A stretch of 64,000 nucleotides of DNA from contig CBDDEC010000004.1 of assembly GCA_965226785.1 (NCBI GenBank), positions 124,001-188,000 of the forward strand, written 5' to 3'. The translations under genes were made by a program, and so were the position numbers. Below the pieces are notes generated by a model. That model was not told where the DNA came from, did no database searches, and was given only the letters and a program-made list of their open reading frames with translations. Position 1 is the first letter of the stretch. Every line of letters begins with the position of its first letter. Shown in pieces: positions 43,315 through 52,166 of the stretch. Origin of the DNA: CBDDEC01 sp965226785. Lineage in GTDB: Bacteria; Chloroflexota; Dehalococcoidia; UBA2979.

Positions 43315-44250
43315 CTAGCGAAACTCCGGCAGCACGCGCTCCGCGAAGATCTGGGCCGGCTCACGCGTGTCACGCCCGAAGAACTCGATGTTGAACATGG
43401 TGCAGCCGAGGTCCATGTGCTTCTGGATCTGCTCGCACACGCGCTCGGGCGTTCCGGAGAGCGCCAGATCGCCGGCCGGGTTCCCCATGTGACCACCGAA
43501 GATGCGCTGGGCCGTCTCGATCATCGGTCCGGCGGCCGCCTCGTCCTCGGCGATGGTCACGAGGCACTGCTGCGCCACGGTGATCTCGTCGAAGTCGCGT
43601 CCGAGGTCGGAGCAGTGCTGCCGCAGCACCTCGACCTTGTGCCCGATGTTGTCCTGCTGCCCGGCGAGGTTGTTCCAGATGTCGGCCTCGCGAGCCGCTA
43701 TACGCATCGTTACTTTCTCGCCGGAGCCGCCGATCAGGATCGGCACCTTTCGCGCCGGCTTCGGTTCGGTCACGACGTTCTCCGTGCGGAAGTAGTCGCC
43801 TTCGAAGGTGACCGCTTCCTCGTCGTTCCACATGCGCTTGAGCAGCGCCACGCCTTCGCGCAGCTGGCCGAGGCGGTCCTTGGTCGAGAGGAACGGCAGG
43901 CCGAAGTCGGTGAACTCGCGCGGCATCCATCCGGCGCCAAAGCCGGGGATGATGCGACCGCCGGCGATGTGGTCGGCGGTGGCGATCGTCTTGCCGAGGT
44001 GTGCCACGTTGCGCATGCCCAGCGGGGTGACGAGCGTCCCGATTTCGACTCGCTCCGTGGCGGCGGCGAGCGCCGGGATCAGCGTCCACGCATCGAGCAT
44101 TGGGATCTGCGGCGACTGCGGTCCGTAGAGGTGGTCGTTCACCCAGATTGAGTCGAAGCCGAGGCCTTCGAACTCCTCGGCCGCCGCGCGGCTCTCGGTC
44201 CAGGTGCGCTTGATCTGCGGAACGGTTACCCCGAAGTGCGCCTTCGTCAT
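43315..44250 (-). CDS. LLM-class (F420-dependent) oxidoreductase
   Basis: 311 residues of the luciferase-like monooxygenase fold. AHFGVTVPQIKRTWTESRAA, FDSIWVNDHLYG, ERVEIGTLVTPLGMRNVAHL, KTIATADHIAGGRIIPGFGAGW and VPILIGGSGEKVTMRIAARE are the characteristic segments; the last is the cofactor-phosphate loop. Sequence style matches F420-dependent rather than bacterial FMN luciferase members, in line with the F420/PPOX-like protein at 47465. F420-dependent members reduce or oxidise alcohols, imines or enones; the substrate is unknown. The ferredoxin gene is upstream (48 bases) on the same strand and a crotonase downstream, suggesting a redox step in degradation of a complex acid. Confidence 0.85.
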   Translation of the reverse strand: MTKAHFGVTVPQIKRTWTESRAAAEEFEGLGFDSIWVNDHLYGPQSPQIPMLDAWTLIPALAAATERVEIGTLVTPLGMRNVAHLGKTIATADHIAGGRIIPGFGAGWMPREFTDFGLPFLSTKDRLGQLREGVALLKRMWNDEEAVTFEGDYFRTENVVTEPKPARKVPILIGGSGEKVTMRIAAREADIWNNLAGQQDNIGHKVEVLRQHCSDLGRDFDEITVAQQCLVTIAEDEAAAGPMIETAQRIFGGHMGNPAGDLALSGTPERVCEQIQKHMDLGCTMFNIEFFGRDTREPAQIFAERVLPEFR

Positions 44251-44297
44251 GCTCTGCTCACCTCACTGCTGTCACGCGACCCTCGGAGGGGACGCCG

Positions 44298-44495
44298 CTA
44301 CGCCTCGACGATCTTGATGGACTGGGTCGGACAGAGGTCAGCGGCGTCCTCGAGGGCCTCGCGTACCTCGTCCGGGAACTCGTTCTTTGTGGCTTCCGGG
44401 AAGTCATCGTCCTTCTGACGGAAGGCCTCGGCGTGCAGGTAATAGCACTGCCCGGTCTTGAGACAGGTCTGGTAATTGATCTCGATTCGGAGCAT
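44298..44495 (-). CDS. Small [3Fe-4S]-type ferredoxin
   Basis: 65 residues from the ATG at 44495, with GGAGGA 8 bases upstream. Cysteines are C11, C17 and C55: the first pair is in YQTCLKTGQC (C-x5-C) and the third in AADLCPTQSI (C-P). Three cysteines in this pattern, with a non-Cys residue (T14) in the middle position, indicate a single [3Fe-4S] cluster as in P450-associated actinobacterial ferredoxins. The acidic body (KDDDFPEATKNEFPDE) suits docking to a P450. It is divergent from the P450 gene (44669) across 173 bases and probably supplies its electrons, given reduction by an unseen reductase. The open frame upstream of 44495 is not coding. Confidence 0.85.
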   Translation of the reverse strand: MLRIEINYQTCLKTGQCYYLHAEAFRQKDDDFPEATKNEFPDEVREALEDAADLCPTQSIKIVEA

Positions 44496-44668
44496 CGGTT
44501 CGCTCCTCCCGTGCTGCCCGTCGAGGGCTGCTGCTGCGGTCTTGGTGTGCTCGGCTCTCCGGGCGTCTGCTGTACTATGCACGGCAATGCGGGATCGTGC
44601 AGCGCGCGCGGCGTCGGACCACAGGCGTCGCGCCTGACCGGGCGTGTTCGCGCCCCGAGAGGCATTGC

Positions 44669-45859
44669 ATGACTTCCGCACCCGTCTTCCCTGGCGACGC
44701 TGGTCGCTTTAACGACGCTGAGTTCTTCCACGACCCATACCCACTGTTCAAGGAGATGCGTGAGCTGGGTCCCGTGGTCCGGGTCGGCGAACGGTCGCAC
44801 ATCGCCGTCGGCTTCGACGCCGTGTACGACATCCTGCGCAACCACGAGCAGTTCTCCTCGGACGCGGCGTCGTTGCCGCAGGAGGCACGCGAGGAAGACG
44901 ACGGGATGCAAATCCCGATCGTGCTGATCACCGACGACCCGCCACGTCACACCCGCTTCCGAGGGCTCGTCAACCGCGCGTTCACGCCTCGGCGTGTCGC
45001 GGAGCTCGAGCCGTTCGTCGAGGGCATCGCCGACGACCTGCTCGATGCCTTCCCGGAGGGGGAAGTCGACCTCGTGTCGCAGCTCTCCGTGCCGCTCCCG
45101 GTCACGGTGATTGCGACGCTGCTCGGCATCTCGCCCGACCGCGGCGAGGACTTCAAGCGCTGGTCGAACGCGCTGATCGCGGCGCAGCGCGGCGAATTTG
45201 CCGTCGAAGATCTGACCGCCATGGTCAACTTCCTGAACGGCGAGATCGCACAGCGACGCCAGGCCGTCACGGAGGACCTGATCTCGGCCCTCTCCGAGGC
45301 CGAGGTGCAGGGCGAGCACCTCGAGGACTGGGAGGTCCTCGGATTCACGATCCTGCTGCTCGTCGCCGGCAACGAAACCACGACGAACCTGATCGGCAAC
45401 ATGCTCAACGTGCTAGCGGACCGACCGGAGCTGTGGGCGCGCCTGCGCGACGACCGCGCGCTCGTCGAACCGTTCATCGAGGAGACACTGCGCATCGACA
45501 GCCCCGTGCAGGTGCTGTTCCGCTACTCGAAGGAAGACGTCACGATCGACGGCATCGACATCCCGGCCGGCGTGCCCGTCAACGTGGCCTACGGCGCTGC
45601 CAACCGCGACCCGAAGGCGTACGACCGCCCGGACGAGTTCGATCTCGCTCGGGAGGACGACACGCACCACGTGGCGTTCGGCATGGGCATCCACTACTGC
45701 CTCGGCTCACCGCTGGCGCGGCTCGAGTCGAAGGTCGCCCTCGAACGGCTGCTCGACCGCTACGCCACGATCGAGCGTGGCGAGGCGCCGGCGGAACGCC
45801 AGACCGCGGCGACGATCGTGCGCGGCTTCCAGCACCTGCCACTGCGCTTCGGGGCCTAG
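44669..45859 (+). CDS. Cytochrome P450
   Basis: 396 residues from the ATG at 44669 (GAGAGG 7 bases upstream); the frame is open from 44597 but that extension is Arg-rich and not protein-like. P450 landmarks in order: HTRFRGLVNRAFTPRRV (C helix), ILLLVAGNETTTNLIGN (I helix, A-G-x-E-T-T with the acid-alcohol pair), EETLRIDSPV (E-x-x-R), and the haem loop HHVAFGMGIHYCLGSPLAR with the proximal Cys. Soluble, bacterial class I type of about 400 residues. Electron transfer is probably by the divergent ferredoxin. The substrate is unknown; small hydrophobic acids, terpenes or steroids are typical of the CYP1xx group. Its stop overlaps, as CTAG, that of a convergent amidohydrolase. Confidence 0.92.
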   Translation: MTSAPVFPGDAGRFNDAEFFHDPYPLFKEMRELGPVVRVGERSHIAVGFDAVYDILRNHEQFSSDAASLPQEAREEDDGMQIPIVLITDDPPRHTRFRGLVNRAFTPRRVAELEPFVEGIADDLLDAFPEGEVDLVSQLSVPLPVTVIATLLGISPDRGEDFKRWSNALIAAQRGEFAVEDLTAMVNFLNGEIAQRRQAVTEDLISALSEAEVQGEHLEDWEVLGFTILLLVAGNETTTNLIGNMLNVLADRPELWARLRDDRALVEPFIEETLRIDSPVQVLFRYSKEDVTIDGIDIPAGVPVNVAYGAANRDPKAYDRPDEFDLAREDDTHHVAFGMGIHYCLGSPLARLESKVALERLLDRYATIERGEAPAERQTAATIVRGFQHLPLRFGA

Positions 45860-47429
45860 CTCCGCTCGTAAAGCACGCGCCCACCGACAATCGTCATGTC
45901 GATTGGCAGGTCGCGTAGCTCGGTCGTCGGCACATCGCGCAGATCGGCGCTGAGCAGCGCGAGGTCGGCCAGCTTCCCGGGCTCAAGTGAGCCCTTCGAG
46001 GACTCCTCAAACGCCGCGTATGCGCCGTTGATGGTGTGCATGCGCAGCGCCGTCTCCAGGTCGACGCGCTCATCGGGACCGCACACGTCGCTGTCCATCG
46101 TCGCTCGCGTCTGCGCTTGCTCGATGCCGAACAGCGGCCGGTAGTCGGTGACCGGCGCATCCGAGGATCCGGCGACGGTGGTGCCCGCCTCGAGGAGCGA
46201 GCGCGCCGGGAACATCACGTCGGCGCGGTGGCGGCCGTAGTTGCGGATGTAGCCGTCGCCGAACTCCCAGAAGAACGCCGGCTGCATCGCCGGCACGATC
46301 CCCTGGTCGCGGACGCGCCGCTGCAGGTCGGGCGGTGTGATGCCGCAGTGGTCGATGCGGTGGCGGAGGCCCTCGCGAGGGTGCTCCGACTGCGCGCGCG
46401 CCATGGCGTCGAGTGTCTGTTCGATCGCGCGATCGCCGACCGCGTGGACGGTGCACTGCCAGCCAGCGCGATGAGCACGGCCGATCAGATCGTCGAGGTC
46501 GTCCTGCGCCCAGTAGGCGATCCCCGAGTCGTCCGGATCGACGGTGTAGGGGTCGCGCGTCGCGGCGGTCGGACCCGACGACGAGCCGTCGGTCATCACC
46601 TTGAAGGCGCCGATCTTGAGCCGGTCGTCACCGAAGCCGGAGCGGAAGCCGGTGTTGAGGATCGGCACGTGCGGGTGGTTGAGCGCGTTGACCGTGACGA
46701 ACGAGTAGATGCGGACGTGCAGCTCATCCGACGCGACGAGCTCCGTCGCGATGTCCATCGGCGGGCCGGCCATGCCGCCGGCGTCGTGGATGCTCGTCAG
46801 GCCACTCGCGAGGTCGACCTCGTTCGCGGCGATCAGCCAGCGGCGCAGCTCCTCGCGACTCGCGACGGCGGCGTTCTGGATTGGGGCGTTGGCGCGCTCG
46901 TAGGCCACGCCGAGGATGCTGCCGTCCGGCTCGCGGTCGTAGCGGCCGCCGTCGGGATCGTCGGTCATCCGGTCGAGGCTCCGCAGGTCCGGGTGAAGAC
47001 GACCGGGTGCTCTGGCGCGACCGCATCGAAGTCATGGCGGTTCGGGTGCCGTTGTTCGACCAGCCGCGAGTGGTCGTAGCCCCGTCCGCGGATCCAGGTG
47101 CCCGTCGGCAGCTGTGCCGCGCGCTCGCGTACGGCCTCGGCGATCGCCGCGATCGAGTCCATCCCGGGCGCCTTGCAGTCGATCGCCTCCTGCGCGCCGC
47201 CGATGCCGGTGAAGTGTTGGTGCGCGTCGATGAACCCCGGCGTCAGCGACCGCCCGGCGAGGTCGATCTGCGACGTCTCGGCCGTCGCGGTCGCTCGCAC
47301 CTCGGCGTTGGAGCCGACCGCGAGGATGCGCCCATCGGACACCGCGACCGCCTCCGCGATCGAGTTCGCCTCGTCGATCGTGTGGACGATGCCGCTGTGC
47401 AGGATCAGGTCGGCGCGGTCGGCGGGCAT
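45856..47429 (-). pseudogene. YtcJ-type amidohydrolase in two frames
   Basis: The upstream part (47429 to 46965) starts ADLILHSGIVHTIDEANSIA and contains the H-x-H site PGFIDAHQHFTGIGG, AAQLPTGTWIRGRGYDHSRL and HPVVFTRTCG, then runs out as ASTG-stop. The downstream part (46968 to 45856) begins MTDDPDGGRYDREPDGSILG and holds TSIHDAGGMAGPP, GWQCTVHAVGDRAIE, HRIDHCGI and VAGSSDAPVTDYRP, ending in ADLALLSADLRDVP. YtcJ-like enzymes normally have a short TRTCGH-x-x-x-N-S-x-A-L segment at the junction, so some bases are missing there as well as the frame change. The parts overlap as ATGA. It may be a broken gene or an assembly gap; all metal-site motifs remain. YtcJ proteins are putative amidohydrolases of unknown substrate. 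Confidence 0.72.
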
Positions 47430-47464
47430 GTCGGTCCTTCCGTCTCGATGGTTCCGGCGCGAGT

Positions 47465-47872
47465 CTAGTAGCCGCTGCCCCAGGAGACGACGCGCTGCGG
47501 GGTGATCGCGACCATCCCGCCCAGGCTCGACCAGCGCTCGATGTACGGCTCGACCTCGTCCGCAGGGATATAGCGGCGCGTGATCGCGCGAATCTCCTCG
47601 GCGATCCAGTCCTCACCCTCGTGGTAGTTGGCCGTGCCGGTCAGGACCGCGGCGCCGAAGGGCACGCTCGCCTCGCCGACGCTGACGGAGATGCGTGGGT
47701 CGCGCAGGATGTGTTGGACCCAGGCGCGGTCCCGTCCCGACCAGACGAGGATGCGCGCGCCGTCGTAGCGATACCAGACGGGCACCGAGTGGGGTTGGCC
47801 GTTCTTCCTCGTGGTCGCGACCACTGCGAGGTGCGGTCGATCGAGGAATGCCGCGAGTTCGTCCTGGTTCAT
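47465..47872 (-). CDS. PPOX-class (F420- or FMN-binding) split-barrel protein
   Basis: 135 residues of the pyridoxamine-5'-phosphate oxidase-like fold. LDRPHLAVVATTRKNGQPHSVPVWYRYDGARILVWS is the cofactor-binding beta segment (quoted only in parts: AVVATTRKNGQPHS and VPVWYRYDG), followed by ILRDPRISVSVGEASVPFGA and the C-terminal helix YIERWSSLGGMVAITPQRVVSW. Short family members of this type in Chloroflexota and Actinobacteria are often F420-dependent, but FMN cannot be excluded. It lies between the broken amidohydrolase and an enolase-superfamily gene, all on the minus strand; the gap to the next gene is 18 bases. Its substrate is unknown. Confidence 0.8.
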   Translation of the reverse strand: MNQDELAAFLDRPHLAVVATTRKNGQPHSVPVWYRYDGARILVWSGRDRAWVQHILRDPRISVSVGEASVPFGAAVLTGTANYHEGEDWIAEEIRAITRRYIPADEVEPYIERWSSLGGMVAITPQRVVSWGSGY

Positions 47873-47890
47873 CGTCGTTGCCCCCGCTGC

Positions 47891-48982
47891 TCAGTCCCAG
47901 TCGAGCGAGCCACCGTGGCCGGCGTCGATACCGGCGAGATCGTAGGTGGGCCCGTCTGCGGTGTATCCGCCGCGCACGGGATCGTCGGCGAGCAGCAACG
48001 GTGTGTCGAGGTCGATGAACTCGAACCCGCCGAGGCCGGCGGCGAAGCAAGCGCCGAAGCCCATGGCGATCCGGGTCTCGACCATGCCACCGATCATCAG
48101 CCCCAGTCCGGCCTCGCGCGCGACCTCGACGATCTGAAGTGCTTCCGAGACGCCGCACTTCGCGAGCTTGATGTTCAGCACCGTCGCGAGTTTGTCGGCT
48201 GCGATGCGCCGGGCGTCTTCGACACCTCGGCAGGATTCGTCGGCGGCGACCGGCACCCCGGCTTCACGGCTCACTCGTCCGAGGCCCTCCCAGTCGTCGC
48301 GGGCGACGGGCTGCTCGAGCAGTGCGATCTCGATGCCCTTGGCGCGCAGATCGGCGACGAGCGCCAGCGCCTCGTCGCCGGTGAAGCCCTCGTTGGTGTC
48401 GAGGACGAGCGCGGCGGTCGGATGGCCCGTCCGAATCGCCATCAGCCGCTCGAGGTCGCGGGCGCGGTCGATGCCGACCTTCGTCTTGATCGTCGCGAAG
48501 CCCTCATCGGAGTACCGCCGGGCGAGCGCTTCCGCCTCCTCGGGTGCTGTGATCGGGATGGTGATGTCGGTCGTCACGCGGTCCTCGGCGCCGCCGAACC
48601 ACTGATGCAGCGGCTGACCGGCGTCCCGCGCCAGCGCGTCCACGAGCGCCATCTCAAGGCCCGCGCGCGTCGAAGCGAGTTGTGGCAGCTCGGCCGCGAG
48701 ATCGCCTGCGAGCGACTGCCAGTCGGCCGCGTCACGTCCGAGCAGCCGCGGGCCGACGGCCTCGAGCGCTCGCAGCGCGGTGGACTGGTCCTCGACCGTC
48801 ACCGGCGGCAGGGTCGGCGTCTCGCCCCAGCCGACGGCGCCCGAGTCGAGCTCGACGCGGATGCCGACGTTCTCGACCCGCTCGAGGCGACTCGTGGCGA
48901 TGGTGAACGGAGCGAGCAGCGAAACGTTCAGCGGCCTGGCCTCGACGGCCACGATCGTCGTGGTACCGGGGCCGCTAGCCAT
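47891..48982 (-). CDS. Enolase-superfamily enzyme (dipeptide epimerase/muconate-cycloisomerase group)
   Basis: 363 residues. General-base K-x-K in FATIKTKVGIDRARDLE, metal ligands LDTNEGFTG (D), LLEQPVARDD (E) and PVAADESCR (D), and the opposing lysine in NIKLAKCGVSEAL: this set belongs to the muconate-lactonising/dipeptide-epimerase branch. The N-terminal cap has ITATSRLERVENVGIRVELD and GWGETPTLPPVTVED. L-Ala-D/L-Glu epimerase is one option, N-succinylamino-acid racemase another; there is no peptidoglycan-recycling neighbour to decide. The start overlaps the end of the ketopantoate-reductase-like gene by 8 bases, implying co-translation. It is distinct from menC at 19778. Confidence 0.82.
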   Translation of the reverse strand: MASGPGTTTIVAVEARPLNVSLLAPFTIATSRLERVENVGIRVELDSGAVGWGETPTLPPVTVEDQSTALRALEAVGPRLLGRDAADWQSLAGDLAAELPQLASTRAGLEMALVDALARDAGQPLHQWFGGAEDRVTTDITIPITAPEEAEALARRYSDEGFATIKTKVGIDRARDLERLMAIRTGHPTAALVLDTNEGFTGDEALALVADLRAKGIEIALLEQPVARDDWEGLGRVSREAGVPVAADESCRGVEDARRIAADKLATVLNIKLAKCGVSEALQIVEVAREAGLGLMIGGMVETRIAMGFGACFAAGLGGFEFIDLDTPLLLADDPVRGGYTADGPTYDLAGIDAGHGGSLDWD

Positions 48983-49922
48983 GCCGCGCCGCGCGGTCGC
49001 GATCGAGAGCGCGCATCTGAGCGGTCATCAGCGCTAGCAGCGGCGTGGGCACGCCGAGCTCCTGCGCGCGTGCCAGCGGAGCCTCGAAGATGGCGTCGAC
49101 CTCGATCGGCCGGCCTTCGACGAAGTCGATCATGGTGCTCGGCCGGTAGGCCTCCATCACGTCGGTCATCGACATCATCTCTTCGACGGTGGCGTCGCCG
49201 TCGAGGCGTGCGGCGCCCCCGCGGTCTTCGAGGTCCGCGTTCCCGGCCGCGATCACTTCGCGCATGCTGGCGATCGCGGCGGCGCGCAGCTCCGGGTCGG
49301 TGGTGATGCGGTCGGTGGTGATGCCGCCAGCCGTGACGGCGAGGCCGTTGAACGGGATGTTCCAGCACAGCTTGCGCCAGCGCCCGGCGAGCAGGGAGGG
49401 CGTCGTCGATACCTCGACATGCGCGCCGTCCCACAGCGCCAGCGCGATCTCGAGCTCGCCTGGGTCGTCGAGGAAGTGGCCGAGCGTCACCGGGCCGTAG
49501 TCGAGGTGATGGACCCAGCCGGGCTCGCCTCGGTTGAGACAGGTGAACGCGAGACCGCCGAAGATCCGCTCGGCTCCGAACCAGTCGGCGAACATCGCCT
49601 CCAGCCCGAGCCCGTTCATCAGCACGAGGATGCGGGTGCCGTCCCCGACGCAGGGCGCAACCAGCTCGCGCGCGTCCTCGATGGCCGTCGCCTTGAGCGC
49701 GCAGATCGCCCAGTCGACGGGCCCGATCTCCTCGCTGCTGCGAGCGATCGAGGGTGCGTCGAGCGTGAAGTCACCGTCGATCGATTCGACGCGCAGGCCG
49801 GCCGCGGCGACCGCGTCGTAGTCGCGGCGCAGCAGGAACGTGACGTCGTGACCGGCCTCGGCGAGGCGCGCACCGTAGTAGCTGCCGACCGCGCCAGCGC
49901 CGATGATCGCCACACTGCTCAC
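48975..49922 (-). CDS. 2-Dehydropantoate 2-reductase family protein (ApbA/PanE)
   Basis: 315 residues from a GTG at 49922, chosen because it overlaps the stop of the upstream quinone oxidoreductase as GTGA; the frame continues to 50057 but the extra part is Arg/Pro-rich noise. Rossmann motif VAIIGAGAVGSYYGARLAEAG, the family segment LKATAIEDARELVAPCVG, the conserved lysine in GRWRKLCWNIPFNGLAVTAGG and MEAYRPSTMIDFVEGRPIEVDAI (quoted up to 20: AYRPSTMIDFVEGRPIEVD). The family reduces ketopantoate with NADPH in CoA synthesis, but many paralogs act on other 2-keto acids. No other pan genes are near, and the operon with an epimerase and quinone reductase suggests a catabolic role. Confidence 0.82.
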   Translation of the reverse strand: MSSVAIIGAGAVGSYYGARLAEAGHDVTFLLRRDYDAVAAAGLRVESIDGDFTLDAPSIARSSEEIGPVDWAICALKATAIEDARELVAPCVGDGTRILVLMNGLGLEAMFADWFGAERIFGGLAFTCLNRGEPGWVHHLDYGPVTLGHFLDDPGELEIALALWDGAHVEVSTTPSLLAGRWRKLCWNIPFNGLAVTAGGITTDRITTDPELRAAAIASMREVIAAGNADLEDRGGAARLDGDATVEEMMSMTDVMEAYRPSTMIDFVEGRPIEVDAIFEAPLARAQELGVPTPLLALMTAQMRALDRDRAARHG

Positions 49923-50902
49923 GACGCCGCCTCGCGGACGATCAGTGCGACCTTGCCCGCTGCTCGGCGGTCGCGGAGCACCTCGACGGCGTCGGCCGCG
50001 CGTTCGAGGGGGAAGCGGTCGCTGACGAGCGGCCGCAGCCGGCCGTCGCTCCACCACTCGAGCAGCTCGCGCATCGCCGCCTGCACGACCTCGGGCCGAT
50101 GACGCCGCAGTTGGCCGAGGCTGAGACCGAGCGCCGAAGCGTCCTTCACCAGCAGGTGGTTGGCCGGAATCTGCGGCACGTCACCGCTGGCGAAGCCGAT
50201 CACCAGGATGCGGCCGCCGGGCCGGATGCAGCGCAGCGAGGCACGAAAAGAGTCGCCGCCGACCGGGTCGTACACGACATCGGCCCCGTCGGTCAGCTCA
50301 AGGACTCGCTCGCTGATGTCCTCTTCGGCGTAGTTGATGGTGTGGTCCGCCCCGTGCGCCTCCGCGATCGCGAGCTTTTCCGGCGAGCTGGCAGAGGCGA
50401 TGACCGTCGCACCCAGAGCTCGCCCGACCTCGACGGCGGTCAGCCCGACCCCGCCAGAGGCCCCATGGACCAGGAGCACCTCGCCGGGCTGAAGCTGCGC
50501 GCGGTGAACGAGTGCGAGATGGGACGTCGCGTAGACGACTGGGAACGTCGCGGCGACAGCAGCTTCCATCCCGTCTGGGATGGGGATGACGTCAGCGGCC
50601 TGCGCGGTGGCCGTCTCGGCGAAGCCGCCGCTGGCCAGGAACGCGAGGACGCGCTGGCCGACCGCGATGTCCGTAACGTCCGCGCCCATCTCGACCACCT
50701 CGCCCGCGGCCTCGAGGCCGGGCACGAACGGGTAGGGCGGCTGGTCCTGGTACTCGCCTCGGATCAACAGCAGGTCGGCGAAGTTGACGCCCGCCGCCTC
50801 GACGGCGATGCACACCTCGCTGGCGCCGAGCGGTGCTGGTTCCACCTCGGCGAGGCGCAGCGAGACGGGCTCGCCGGGGGCATCGCAGAGCATCGCGCGC
50901 AT
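49919..50902 (-). CDS. NADPH:quinone oxidoreductase family protein (MDR)
   Basis: 327 residues from the ATG at 50902 (GAGGTAG about 9 bases upstream). GroES-like N-domain with AAGVNFADLLLIRGEYQ and PPYPFVPGLEAAGEVVE; Rossmann domain with LLVHGASGGVGLTAVEVGRA and NYAEEDISERVLELTDGADV. No zinc-binding cysteines, which is usual for QOR/zeta-crystallin members. It reduces quinones or acryloyl-CoA-like acceptors. The stop overlaps the ketopantoate-reductase-like gene (GTGA), starting a coupled three-gene run with the epimerase. Divergent from the M20 peptidase gene; minus-strand -10 TACAAT at 50946-50951. The extended frame to 51013 is not needed. Confidence 0.87.
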   Translation of the reverse strand: MRAMLCDAPGEPVSLRLAEVEPAPLGASEVCIAVEAAGVNFADLLLIRGEYQDQPPYPFVPGLEAAGEVVEMGADVTDIAVGQRVLAFLASGGFAETATAQAADVIPIPDGMEAAVAATFPVVYATSHLALVHRAQLQPGEVLLVHGASGGVGLTAVEVGRALGATVIASASSPEKLAIAEAHGADHTINYAEEDISERVLELTDGADVVYDPVGGDSFRASLRCIRPGGRILVIGFASGDVPQIPANHLLVKDASALGLSLGQLRRHRPEVVQAAMRELLEWWSDGRLRPLVSDRFPLERAADAVEVLRDRRAAGKVALIVREAAS

Positions 50903-50945
50903 CGGTGCATCTACCTCGTCTGGTCGCGATTGGCCGGTGCGGCCG

Positions 50946-50968
50946 ATTGTAGGCGCTCGCGCTATGCT
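50946..50968. promoter_or_regulatory. Divergent promoters (QOR gene / M20 peptidase gene)
   Basis: Minus strand TACAAT at 50951-50946 faces the QOR gene; plus strand TATGCT at 50963-50968 faces the M20 gene. Only 11 bases separate the two -10s, so the two RNA polymerase footprints would overlap and compete. The arrangement is like that at 56466-56489. Confidence 0.4.
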
Positions 50969-51005
50969 CGCCGCTGGCATTCGGACGCCCACGAGTGGAT
51001 GAGTC

Positions 51006-52148
51006 ATGGTCACGGCCTACGAGCGGACTCTGCAGCGCCTGGCTGGCGATGTCGCCGACGAGGCCATCGTGATCGCCGAGATTCCCGCGCCCACCTTTCG
51101 CGAAGGGGCGAGGGCGGAGCACGTTCACGACCGCCTGGCGGCCATCGGCGGTTGGGACGACCTCTCCCTCGATCGCATGGGCAACGTGGTCGCGATCCAC
51201 GAGGGTCCGGCCGCCGAGCGCGGGAGCGGACTGCTCGTCGCTGCACACCTCGATACGGTCTTCGCCGACGACGAAACGCCGGCGACGAAACGTCGAGGGC
51301 GCATCGTCGGCCGCGGCATCGGCGACAACTCGGTCGGTGTCGCTGGCGTCATCGCGGTCGGCGAAGCGCTGCGCCGCGAGCGTCCGCGTGGCCTCGGGCG
51401 TGTCATCCTCGCCGCGAGCGTAGGCGAGGAAGGCCGCGGCGACCTCGGGGGCGTGCGACAGCTCTGCGAGCACTACGCCGGCGCCTACGACCGCGTGCTG
51501 GCGGTGGAGGGCCTTTCGCTCAACCGCATCCAGATCGGGGGCGTCGCCAGCCGCCGGTACGAGGTGCGCGTCGAGACGGACGGCGGGCACTCGTGGGGCG
51601 CTTACGGCCGCCCAAACGCCATCAGCGTCGCGGCGAGGGCGATCGCGTCGCTCGATCCGCTGATGCCGAGAGTCGGCGTCGAGCCGAAGACGACGATGAA
51701 CGTGGGCGTGATCAGTGGTGGCCGCTCGGTGAACACGATCGCGCCCGACGCTACCTTCGAGCTTGATATCCGTTCGATCGATGCTCAGGCGCTGGCCGAG
51801 CTCGACCGCCGCGCACGTGCGGCCATCCGAGGTGCGGTGACCGGCGATGCTCGCGTCTCGCTGAAACGCATCGGCGACCGGCCCGGCGGCAGCATCGGGC
51901 GGGACGACCCGATGATCCGCGCGGTCGAGCGGGCGAGGCGCGCGAGCGGCCTCGGTGAACCGAGCTATGGGTTCGGCAGCACGGACGCCAACATCCCGCT
52001 GGCGCTCGGCATCCCAGCCACGTGCGTGGGCATCACCACGGGCGGCGAGGCTCACACACCGCGTGAGTGGATGCGCACGGGCCCGGTCCGGCGCGGCGTG
52101 CCCTACCTCGGGCGCGTGATCGCCAACGTCGCCCGACTGCCAGTCTGA
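51006..52148 (+). CDS. M20-family metallopeptidase
   Basis: 380 residues. Zinc ligands and catalytic residues: LLVAAHLDTVFADDE (H and D), GRGIGDNSVGVAG (bridging D), ASVGEEGRGDLGG (base E followed by ligand E). Then GGHSWGAYGRPNAIS opens the lid/dimerisation domain and CVGITTGGEAHTPREWM gives the last histidine. Family members are di-/tripeptidases, carboxypeptidases or N-acyl-amino-acid hydrolases; this one resembles PepT/ArgE-like peptidases. No signal peptide, so it is cytoplasmic. It is transcribed away from the QOR operon from a shared promoter region and convergent with a crotonase. Confidence 0.87.
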   Translation: MVTAYERTLQRLAGDVADEAIVIAEIPAPTFREGARAEHVHDRLAAIGGWDDLSLDRMGNVVAIHEGPAAERGSGLLVAAHLDTVFADDETPATKRRGRIVGRGIGDNSVGVAGVIAVGEALRRERPRGLGRVILAASVGEEGRGDLGGVRQLCEHYAGAYDRVLAVEGLSLNRIQIGGVASRRYEVRVETDGGHSWGAYGRPNAISVAARAIASLDPLMPRVGVEPKTTMNVGVISGGRSVNTIAPDATFELDIRSIDAQALAELDRRARAAIRGAVTGDARVSLKRIGDRPGGSIGRDDPMIRAVERARRASGLGEPSYGFGSTDANIPLALGIPATCVGITTGGEAHTPREWMRTGPVRRGVPYLGRVIANVARLPV

Positions 52149-52166
52149 CGCGCCCAGGCTGCGCGG

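Noticed and set aside
47621..49306. A 561-codon plus-strand open frame across the PPOX, enolase-superfamily and PanE-like genes
   Set aside because: It crosses three real genes in antisense and shows compositional noise only.
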